The notes under the pieces are model-generated. The model searched no databases. It was given only the letters and a program-made list of their open reading frames with translations, and was not told the origin of the DNA. Position numbers and translations under genes: made by a program. Positions 26,150-33,897 of a stretch of 64,000 nucleotides of DNA are shown one piece after another. This DNA comes from Verrucomicrobiales bacterium (lineage in GTDB: Bacteria > Verrucomicrobiota > Verrucomicrobiia > Verrucomicrobiales > DEV007), in the NCBI GenBank assembly GCA_029213195.1, contig JARGNI010000024.1:28028-92027 (forward strand), read 5' to 3'. Within the stretch, counting starts at the first letter, position 1; each line of letters starts with the position of its first letter.

Positions 26150-28867
26150 ATGAGCGATAACCCGACAACCGAAAAGACTTCCCATCACTTGGAAGCGAAC
26201 GAGGCAACGCGCCTCCTCGAATGCGACCCACAACAGGGACTTTCTCCCAAGGAGGCTGCAGAGCGTCTCGATCGCTTTGGACCCAACATGGTTTCGAGCC
26301 GGGGGGGAATGCCGGCCTGGAAGCGCTTTTTTCTCCAGTTCCATCAACCGCTGATCTACATCCTCCTCGCGGCGGTTGGGATCACCGCAGCTCTCGCCGA
26401 GTGGGTCGATTCCGGGGTCATCTTAGGTGTGGTCATCGTGAATGCGATCATCGGTTTCATCCAGGAAAGCAAAGCGGAAAAAGCGATCGAAGCACTGAGC
26501 CGGATGGTGACGACCCAGTCGGTCGTTCGACGGGGCGGAGAGAAAGTGCGTGTCCCCGCCTCGGAACTCGTTCCGGGTGACGTCGTATTGCTCCAGTCGG
26601 GCGATCGTGTTCCGGCGGACCTTCGGCTCCTCGAGGTGCACAATCTTCACTGCGACGAGTCCGCGCTGACCGGTGAATCTCTCCCTGTTTCAAAACATAC
26701 CGATCCGCTTCACATGGAAATCGCACTCGCCGATCGGAAAAACCAGGCCTACGCCGGCAGCCTGGTAACGGCCGGCCAGGGCGAAGGGATGGTCTGGGCC
26801 ACGGGGGATCGAACCGAGACGGGGCGAATTGCCTTTCTCATCTCGGAAGCGGTGGAGATTTCCACTCCCCTGACCCGCAAGATCACTCAGTTCAGTCAGT
26901 TGCTGCTCTGGGTCATTCTCGGACTCGCCGCCCTCACGTTTGCGGTCGGAGTGAGCCGTGGCGAATCCGCCGTCGAGATGTTCATGGCTGCCGTGGCGCT
27001 CGCGGTTGGAGCAATTCCAGAGGGACTCCCGGCCGCGGTCACCATTGTCCTCGCGATCGGCGTCTCCCGGATGGCGAAGCGTCGTGCCATCATCCGCAAG
27101 CTCCCAGCTGTGGAAACACTGGGGAGCACGACCGTGATCTGCTCCGACAAGACGGGAACCCTAACCGAGAACCAGATGACCGTTCTCGCCGTCTACGCTG
27201 GTGGAGAAACCTATGAAGTCACCGGTGGCGGCTACGACCCGGAAGGAAAGATTTGTCTCGACGGTGAGATGATCGATCCACTCGAACATCCCGCCCTGCG
27301 AGAATGCCTTCGTGCCGGGTTGCTCTGCAACGATTCTCAAATTCTCGAAACCGACGGGCGACACCAGGTCCAGGGAGATCCCACCGAGGGCGCACTTCTC
27401 GTTTCCGCTGCCAAGGCGGGGCTGGCTCATGCAGAAACGCTCAAGCAAGCCCCTCTCATCGACATGATCCCTTTCGAATCGGAGCACATGTTCCGGGCCA
27501 CCCTGCACGGAGGAGGATCGACAGAAGGCACTCGTGTCATTTACAAGGTGGGCGCGGTGGAGCGCCTCCTCGATCGCTGTGAAGACCGGATGGGTGCCGA
27601 TGGACAATCCCTACCTCTCGACCGGGAAGCCATCCTGGAAGAAGTCGACGCCCTTGCCGCGAGAGGGCTCCGTGTGATCGCCTTTACCCGCCTCCATGCT
27701 CCCGTTACGCAAGCCATCCTGGACCATGAACATATTCAAGGGGGGCTCACGTTTCTTGGCCTGCAGGGAATGATCGACCCGCCTCGAAAGGAAGCGATCG
27801 AAGCCGTCGCCAACTGCCGTCGCGCGGGAATTCGAGTGAAGATGATCACCGGCGATCATGCCATCACCGCCGGGGTCATCGCGAAGCAGGTCGGCCTCGT
27901 CAGCGAGGGGACCCAGGTCGATGTCATCACCGGTCGCGAACTGGAGAATGTTTCCAACGAAGATCTTCCGCGGATTGCAGAAGAGACCGAAGTCTTTGCC
28001 CGGGTCGCCCCCGAACAGAAACTGCGTCTCGTCCAGGCGCTGCAGGCACGCGGCCAGGTCGTCGCGATGACGGGAGACGGAGTCAACGATGCCCCCGCTC
28101 TCAAGCAGGCCGACATCGGGATCGCGATGGGAGTCACCGGAACCGACGTCGCCAAGGGGGCCGCGGACATGGTCCTGACCGACGACAATTTTGCCTCGAT
28201 CGAGGCCGCAGTCGAAGAAGGCCGCAGCATCTTCGGAAACTTGACCAAGTTCATCGTCTGGACCCTCCCGACCAACCTGGGGGAGGGCGGCATCATCTTC
28301 GTTTCCATCCTTCTTGGTCTCACCTTGCCCGTGCTTCCGGTTCAGGTACTCTGGGTCAACATGACCACGGCCTTGCTGCTTGGCTTGATGCTTGTCTTCG
28401 AACCCAAGGAGCCAGGCTTGATGAATCGCCCACCGCGAGACCCGAAACGCCCGCTCCTGACTTTTCCTCTCTTCATGCGGACGGGACTGGTCTCGCTGAT
28501 CATCGTGGGGGGTGGGCTCTGGCTGTTTCAGAACCAGAGCCAACTTGAGGGAAACACGACCGCCGAGGCGCGGACCGCGGTGATCAATACCATCGTCTTC
28601 GTGGAAACAGCCTATCTCTTCGGTTGTCGTTCGCTCTCTCGCTCTCTCTTTGCTGTTGGCCTCTTCACCAACCGGCTTCTCCTTCTTGGCGTAGCAACGA
28701 TGATCGGACTGCAACTGCTCTTTACCTACCTCCCGATCATGAATCAACTTTTCCACACCACTCCACTTGGGGCGGACACCTGGCTTCAGATCATTGGGAT
28801 CGCTCTATTCGCCTTCGTGGCGGTCGAGGTCGAAAAGTGGATCCGGTTTGGAAGAAAGCGGAGCTGA
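26150..28867 (+). CDS. P-type cation-transporting ATPase (P2-type, CtpF-like)
   Basis: This 905-residue ATP-driven cation pump has the N-terminal cation-ATPase domain (HHLEANEATRLLECDPQQGLS), TGES actuator loop (ALTGESLP), M4 motif AIPEGLPAAV, phosphorylation site SDKTGTLTEN, and TGDGVNDAPALKQADIGIAMG. The order and length match P2A/PMCA-like pumps. In M6 the sequence is WVNMTTALLLGLM, with Ala where calcium pumps have the ion-binding Asp of NxxTD; that spelling is shared with CtpF-like pumps, so the ion is uncertain. Start 26150 puts the N-terminus where homologues begin. It is divergent from the hydrolase gene. Confidence 0.92.
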   Translation: MSDNPTTEKTSHHLEANEATRLLECDPQQGLSPKEAAERLDRFGPNMVSSRGGMPAWKRFFLQFHQPLIYILLAAVGITAALAEWVDSGVILGVVIVNAIIGFIQESKAEKAIEALSRMVTTQSVVRRGGEKVRVPASELVPGDVVLLQSGDRVPADLRLLEVHNLHCDESALTGESLPVSKHTDPLHMEIALADRKNQAYAGSLVTAGQGEGMVWATGDRTETGRIAFLISEAVEISTPLTRKITQFSQLLLWVILGLAALTFAVGVSRGESAVEMFMAAVALAVGAIPEGLPAAVTIVLAIGVSRMAKRRAIIRKLPAVETLGSTTVICSDKTGTLTENQMTVLAVYAGGETYEVTGGGYDPEGKICLDGEMIDPLEHPALRECLRAGLLCNDSQILETDGRHQVQGDPTEGALLVSAAKAGLAHAETLKQAPLIDMIPFESEHMFRATLHGGGSTEGTRVIYKVGAVERLLDRCEDRMGADGQSLPLDREAILEEVDALAARGLRVIAFTRLHAPVTQAILDHEHIQGGLTFLGLQGMIDPPRKEAIEAVANCRRAGIRVKMITGDHAITAGVIAKQVGLVSEGTQVDVITGRELENVSNEDLPRIAEETEVFARVAPEQKLRLVQALQARGQVVAMTGDGVNDAPALKQADIGIAMGVTGTDVAKGAADMVLTDDNFASIEAAVEEGRSIFGNLTKFIVWTLPTNLGEGGIIFVSILLGLTLPVLPVQVLWVNMTTALLLGLMLVFEPKEPGLMNRPPRDPKRPLLTFPLFMRTGLVSLIIVGGGLWLFQNQSQLEGNTTAEARTAVINTIVFVETAYLFGCRSLSRSLFAVGLFTNRLLLLGVATMIGLQLLFTYLPIMNQLFHTTPLGADTWLQIIGIALFAFVAVEVEKWIRFGRKRS

Positions 28868-28993
28868 GACTGTCGACCTGCAGAGTAACGACATTGGGAC
28901 GCTGCCCACCTTCCTGAGCCACGATCAAAACCGATCTTTTTTCCTCGGGCACGAAGACTCTGACCGGGATGGAAATGGTGTAGTATCGCGAGG

Positions 28994-29083
28994 GGTCGGA
29001 GTTCTTGCGACCTCCGCTACTTCTTTGCCCTGTAGCGGAATTTGCAAAAATTCCGATAACGGGACCAGTTTGACTCAGGTCCC
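28994..29083. repeat. Cluster of four hairpins between convergent genes
   Basis: Four consecutive stems occur in 90 bases: GGTCG/CGACC (28994-28998, 29008-29012), TCCGCTAC/GTAGCGGA (29013-29020, 29032-29039), GGAATTT/AAATTCC with a GCAA loop (29037-29043, 29048-29054; overlapping the previous arm) and GGGACC/GGTCCC (29061-29066, 29078-29083). The region lies between the convergent P-type ATPase and sulfatase stops, so it can serve as a bidirectional terminator. It may also be a dispersed palindromic element. Confidence 0.55.
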
Positions 29084-29090
29084 GCCCCCT

Positions 29091-30509
29091 CTACTGCCCC
29101 GTGATTTTCTCCACCAGCTGATCCGGATCGGAGTCGGCGGTATCCTCGAGGTGGGCTTTCAGCTTGGCCTGGAGATCGGCGACGACCTCGGGATGCGTTC
29201 TGGCGACGTTGTAGGCCTCCGAAATATCCGCGGCGAGATCGTAGAGTTCAGGCTCTTTCAACTCGACGGCTCTTCCGTAATTCACCGGCTCGCGTTGCTT
29301 GATATGGAGCTTCCATTTTCCGGATCGAATCGCGTGAATCTCCGCCCGGGTCCAATAGTGGAAATCCGTCCGCGGGCTCTTCCCCTCACCTTTCAAAACG
29401 GAAGACAAATCGTAGCTATCCATCTTCCGATCGGTCGGTGACGTCACTCCCGCCATCGTCGCGAAAGTCTTCATCAGGTCGAGAGTCGATCCCATCTCGG
29501 TCACCATGCCTGGTTCGACGATGCCCGGTCCCCAGAAGATGGTGGGAACCCGCTGGCCGCCCTCGAAGGTGGTGCCTTTCCCGGCACGAAGAGGCCCTGC
29601 CGATCCGCCGTGCGTCTTGAAGCTCAACCACGGTCCGTTATCGGAACTGAACACGACGATGGTGTTCTCGGAGAGCCCCGTTTCCCTCAGCTTTTCCAGC
29701 ACCTGCCCGACACTCCAATCGATCTCCTCGATGACATCGCCGTAGAGGCTGCCGAGCGATGTCCCGCGAAAATCAGGGTGACAGAAAAGGGGAATGTGAG
29801 GCAGCGAATGAGCGAGGTAGAGAAAGAACGGGCGATCCTGGTTTGCCTCGATGAACTCGACCGACTTCTCGGTGAAACGTCTCGTGATCGTATTCTGATC
29901 GGCAGGACGCTCGATCACTTTCTCGTCCTGCATCAGGGGAACATTGTAGTGCTCCGTATCCGGATACCAGTTCGGATCCTCCGCCATCTTGCGATAGTTG
30001 TCGGCTCCCTGGACTCGGTCCATGTCGTTCGAATAGGGAATCCCGTAGTAGGAATCGAATCCCTGGTTGGTGGGAAGAAAATCAGGCAGGTGACCCAGGT
30101 GCCATTTGCCCACCGCTGCGGTGGCATAGTCTCTTTTCTTGAGGACCTCCGCGATGGTCACTTCCGACGGAGCCAACCCCTTGGCCGAATCCGGAAAGAG
30201 AACCACTCGGTTGGCCGAGGTCATCCCATTGCGGATCGGGTAGCGCCCGGTAAGAAGACCCGCCCGACTGGGCGTGCATACCGGCGACGCGACATAGAAC
30301 TGGGTCCATTTCTGCCCCTCTGCCGCCATGCGATCAAGATGGGGTGTCTTGATACTCGGATTCCCAAAACAGGAAAGGTCCCCGTAGCCGAGATCATCGC
30401 AGAAGATGACGACGAAGTTGGGCGGTCTCGTGTCCTCAGCGGTCCCCACCAAGGGCAGGCTGATTGAAAAGAGAACCAGGGCGAAAAATGGGGAGAGCAA
30501 CTTCGTCAT
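29091..30509 (-). CDS. Arylsulfatase-type sulfatase
   Basis: The 472-residue enzyme has a signal peptide (cut near VGTAED, residue 24), metal-binding CDDLGYGDL, and the canonical formylglycine site C78-T-P-S-R82 AGLLTG. Also present are GKWHLGH, LPHIPLF and SSDNGPWLS, all typical of arylsulfatase A/GALNS-like enzymes. The start is the ATG of the signal peptide; the frame is open upstream to 30647 without such a signal. It follows the orphan DUF1501 gene by 106 bases on the same strand and may be read with it. Confidence 0.93.
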   Translation of the reverse strand: MTKLLSPFFALVLFSISLPLVGTAEDTRPPNFVVIFCDDLGYGDLSCFGNPSIKTPHLDRMAAEGQKWTQFYVASPVCTPSRAGLLTGRYPIRNGMTSANRVVLFPDSAKGLAPSEVTIAEVLKKRDYATAAVGKWHLGHLPDFLPTNQGFDSYYGIPYSNDMDRVQGADNYRKMAEDPNWYPDTEHYNVPLMQDEKVIERPADQNTITRRFTEKSVEFIEANQDRPFFLYLAHSLPHIPLFCHPDFRGTSLGSLYGDVIEEIDWSVGQVLEKLRETGLSENTIVVFSSDNGPWLSFKTHGGSAGPLRAGKGTTFEGGQRVPTIFWGPGIVEPGMVTEMGSTLDLMKTFATMAGVTSPTDRKMDSYDLSSVLKGEGKSPRTDFHYWTRAEIHAIRSGKWKLHIKQREPVNYGRAVELKEPELYDLAADISEAYNVARTHPEVVADLQAKLKAHLEDTADSDPDQLVEKITGQ

Positions 30510-30615
30510 CGACGGGACTATGCTCCCAACTCCGATCTCTCGCAAAAAGGAACCCGAAAAGAGTGGGCCGAATATACGTATCCCCTCGACAACGAATCCG
30601 AAGGAGAAATCCTTT

Positions 30616-31935
30616 TCAGGAGAAGAACTGATCAATGGGTGCGCCACGGGGAACGATCTCGTCGGTGGCCAGGTCCTTGCGATGCCCCGCGATGAGGAAG
30701 GGACGTCCCGAGGGCGAGTAGATCACTTCATCCAGCGGCATTCCGGTGGCCTTGGCAATAGTGGCGTTGAAATCGACCTGCGGACAAACATTCTCCGCTG
30801 GAGCATGGCCTTTCTCATCCGAAGCTCCGTAGACCTGTCCACCGACAATCGGCCCTCCGGCCAGCATCGCCGAGAAACAGGCCGAGTGGTGGTCACGACC
30901 GGCATTGGCATTGATGCGAGGGGTGCGCCCGAACTCGGTCGTGAGAACGAGCAAGGTTTCCTCGAAAAGTCCTTCCGCCTTGAGATCCTCGATCAACGCG
31001 GAAATCGCCTGGTCGAGTTCACCGGCACGCTGGGGAATCGCAGTCCAGAGATCGTTGTGCATGTCCCACCCTCCTTTGACGACTTCGACAAAGCGGATGC
31101 CGTTCGAAACCAGCCTCTTGGCGAGAAGCAATCCCTGGGCAAAACGGCTGTCCCCATATTTCTCCCGCTTTTCCTGCGGCTCCTTGGAGAGATCGAAGAC
31201 ATCAAGGTCTTCGCTCGACATGAGGTTGAGCGCATTGTCGTAGAACTCGTTGTATGCTTTGACCTCGTCGTTCTGGAATTTGCTGTCGAACGCCTTGTTG
31301 AACTCATTCATCATGTCGTAGCGCGTCTCGAACAGTTCCTCATCCACATCCGCTGCGTAGGTCGAATTGGGAAGACCTCCGTTGGGATCGCCGAGCGGAA
31401 GCGGAGCATAGGTCGGGCCGAGAAATCCACCTCCCGGATGGAGTCCACCTCCCCCGATGACCACGGAGGAGGGCAACACCTCATGCGACTTACCGAGGAG
31501 GCGTTGTCCCCACGCGCCAAGGCAAGGGTGAATGATTGTAGCCCGACGATTGTAGCCGGTGCGCATCCAGTAGGAAGCCCCTCGGTGATCTGCCGTGAGT
31601 TGCTGCATGGACCGAACTACGGCAATGTCCTTGAAATTCTTCGCGAGGTTGGGAAGAAATTCGCTGAGCTCGACCCCGGGTACTCCCGTGGAGATCCCCT
31701 GCGTTGATCCGCCGTTCTCCGTCCCCGGTTTCGGATCAAAGGTATCCATGTGGGTCATCCCGCCTGACATGAACATATAGATGATGTGCTTGGCAGGTTT
31801 CCCGACCGTAGTCGCATTCTGTGCCATGACCTGATCGGTGAATGGCATCAGGGAAAGCCCAAAGGCAGCTTTCGCGGTGCGTTCCACAAAAGCGCGGCGG
31901 GACAGGTCATCGAGGGAGTTGAGTTCTTTCTTCAT
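30616..31935 (-). CDS. DUF1501 domain-containing protein
   Basis: This 439-residue DUF1501 copy has an N-terminal export signal of the Tat style (SRRAFVERTAKAAFGLSL), then IIYMFMSGGMTHMDTFDPK, TTEFGRT and GRDHHSACFSAMLAGG. It differs from the 13.2 kb copy by lacking a PSD1 gene next to it; its neighbour is a sulfatase. The family has a sulfatase/phosphatase-like fold but no proven reaction. The 240-base upstream region toward the divergent MEMO-CapA gene holds one long hairpin. Confidence 0.9.
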   Translation of the reverse strand: MKKELNSLDDLSRRAFVERTAKAAFGLSLMPFTDQVMAQNATTVGKPAKHIIYMFMSGGMTHMDTFDPKPGTENGGSTQGISTGVPGVELSEFLPNLAKNFKDIAVVRSMQQLTADHRGASYWMRTGYNRRATIIHPCLGAWGQRLLGKSHEVLPSSVVIGGGGLHPGGGFLGPTYAPLPLGDPNGGLPNSTYAADVDEELFETRYDMMNEFNKAFDSKFQNDEVKAYNEFYDNALNLMSSEDLDVFDLSKEPQEKREKYGDSRFAQGLLLAKRLVSNGIRFVEVVKGGWDMHNDLWTAIPQRAGELDQAISALIEDLKAEGLFEETLLVLTTEFGRTPRINANAGRDHHSACFSAMLAGGPIVGGQVYGASDEKGHAPAENVCPQVDFNATIAKATGMPLDEVIYSPSGRPFLIAGHRKDLATDEIVPRGAPIDQFFS

Positions 31936-32017
31936 TCTTCCGGGGGATGTTTCTGACTACTGGTCTCTATCATCCCGTCCCGAACGAAATCCCGCTAAGC
32001 GCCAATTGAGGTCGGCC

Positions 32018-32054
32018 GTGCAGATGTTGCGGTAGCCTTTCGCAATATCTGCAC
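32018..32054. repeat. Long hairpin between divergent genes
   Basis: Arms GTGCAGATGTTGCG (32018-32031) and CGCAATATCTGCAC (32041-32054) pair over 14 positions with one G-T wobble and a 9-base loop. It lies between the DUF1501 and MEMO-CapA genes, far enough from both starts (about 80 and 120 bases) to be a palindromic element, a divergent operator or a leader structure. Confidence 0.5.
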
Positions 32055-32175
32055 ACATCAGGAGAGGTAGATCGTGGCAGATCCCGCCCCCCGGAGTTTC
32101 TTGGGGACGGGACAGGCGACCCTACAAAATGACTGACAACCGACCCGCACAGAGAGACAATGAAGAGGAAGGTTG

Positions 32176-33894
32176 ATGAAGAACACCAGCATTCAGTTCC
32201 ACGCGAGCCACTGCAGAAACATCTGGCGTTCCCAGGTGCTTTCCGGGTTCGTTCTCCTTCTATTGACCGGAAACGTCCTCGCCGAGAATCCGGCAGTTCC
32301 AATCCCCTCGCTTTACCAGAAAAAGGACCTCTTCGAGGAGGCAATCACGGCAGGCAAGTTCGAACGCTCCCCGAACCGGAGGGTCACGGGAATCACGGTT
32401 CCCCATCACCTCCTCGCCCCGGATCTCATTTCCCTCGGATTCCACTCCGCTGCGGGAGGATCCTACGAAAGAGTCCTCCTGCTTTCTCCCGATCATTTTC
32501 GCAGGGCCCGGAAACCCTTTGCCACGACGACTCGCGATTTCCTGACGGTCCTCGGAGAAGTTCCCACCGACGTGGAAACAGTGAAGACACTCTGTCTTCG
32601 CAACCATCTTGTGGAAGAGGCCGACCTTTTCGACCGGGAACATGGAATCCAGACCATGCTGCCCTTCGTCGCCCACTTCTTTCCCAACGCCAAAGTGATC
32701 CCCCTGGCGATCCGGGCAGACAGCGATTCGCAGGATTGGCGCGAGTTGGTGGATGTGCTGAAGCCCCTGATCAGCGAACAAACCCTGATCGTCCAATCCA
32801 CCGATTTTTCTCACTACCTCACCGAATCGGTTGCGAACCGAAGGGATCAGGAAACCATGAACGTCATCTCCGGTGGAAGCTTGGACGAACTCTCCCGACT
32901 CCAGCAACCTCAACATCTCGATGCGCTGGCCGCCCAATGGATTCACCAGGCGCTCCAGGCAGAGGTATTTGGTGCCAGGCCGACCGTTGTGGCCCACCGG
33001 AATTCCAATCACTATACGGCCACGCCCCAGCGGGAAACAACCAGCTACCTGGTGCAGGTCTTCGAGAAGGAATCCTCGATCAATCCCCCGTGGCCGGCGC
33101 AAGAAGGAGACGCTCTTTTCTTTTTCGCAGGAGATACGTTTCTCGGGAGAAACTTTCTCCCCATCGTGTCTCACCCCGATTCCGCCGCTGAAATTCAGCA
33201 ACGGATCAGCCTTCTTACGGGTGGGGCTCCCCTCATTCTCAATCTCGAAGGGGTGCTTTCAGAAGAGGCTTCCACCGATCAGGAAGAGAATACCCTCCTC
33301 ATGCCTGACACCCTCACCCTCGACTGGCTGCGAGCCCTGAATGTGGTCGGAGTCAGCCTCGCGAACAACCACTCACACGACCGGGGACAAATCGGCTGGG
33401 AGCGTTCACGCCGCAAACTGGAAAAGCATGGAATCGCGGTCGTCGGCGATCAGGAAACGCACGACTTTGGTCCTTTCCGACTCGCCGCCTTGACCGATCT
33501 TTCCAATCAGGTGAAGCCCTACACGCAACGGCTGAACCGAGAGATCATCCTTTCGGCACTTCCTGAAAAGACGCCCGATCCGCTCTTCTGCTTTCTTCAC
33601 TGGGGACGCGAATGGATGGGAGAACCCGGAGCGAGGGAGGAGCAGCTCACCCGCCACTTCTTCGAAGGAGGAGCTTCCGTCATTCTCGGAGCCCACCCTC
33701 ACACGGTCAGCAAAGGAGTCGAAGCGCTCAGGGGGGGACGAAACGCACGAGTCTACTCGATGGGCAACTTTCTCTTTGATCAGCGCAGCCCCAAAGCCTC
33801 TGGTGCACTCATCGAAGCGCGCTTCTTCCAATCCGGAACCTACGCTCTGCGCTGGATTCCACTGGAGAATCCCTACGAGCCGAAAGCCCCCTGA
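32176..33894 (+). CDS. MEMO (AmmeMemoRadiSam B)-CapA fusion protein
   Basis: The 572-residue exported protein (signal peptide cut near VLAENP, residue 37) joins two families. Residues about 60-300 are MEMO-like: TVPHHLLAPDL, LLLSPDHF, EHGIQTMLPFV and STDFSHY match the metal-site signatures, while the conserved cysteine near the end of the family is not evident. Residues about 310-565 are a CapA/PgsA metallophosphatase-like domain: FFFAGDTFLGRNF, NLEGVL, LANNHSHDRG, HWGREW, GAHPHT and YSMGNFLFD. CapA-type proteins act in poly-gamma-glutamate capsule formation; the joint role is unknown. GAGGAAGG precedes the ATG; a TTG one codon earlier is also open. Confidence 0.87.
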   Translation: MKNTSIQFHASHCRNIWRSQVLSGFVLLLLTGNVLAENPAVPIPSLYQKKDLFEEAITAGKFERSPNRRVTGITVPHHLLAPDLISLGFHSAAGGSYERVLLLSPDHFRRARKPFATTTRDFLTVLGEVPTDVETVKTLCLRNHLVEEADLFDREHGIQTMLPFVAHFFPNAKVIPLAIRADSDSQDWRELVDVLKPLISEQTLIVQSTDFSHYLTESVANRRDQETMNVISGGSLDELSRLQQPQHLDALAAQWIHQALQAEVFGARPTVVAHRNSNHYTATPQRETTSYLVQVFEKESSINPPWPAQEGDALFFFAGDTFLGRNFLPIVSHPDSAAEIQQRISLLTGGAPLILNLEGVLSEEASTDQEENTLLMPDTLTLDWLRALNVVGVSLANNHSHDRGQIGWERSRRKLEKHGIAVVGDQETHDFGPFRLAALTDLSNQVKPYTQRLNREIILSALPEKTPDPLFCFLHWGREWMGEPGAREEQLTRHFFEGGASVILGAHPHTVSKGVEALRGGRNARVYSMGNFLFDQRSPKASGALIEARFFQSGTYALRWIPLENPYEPKAP

Positions 33895-33897
33895 CAC

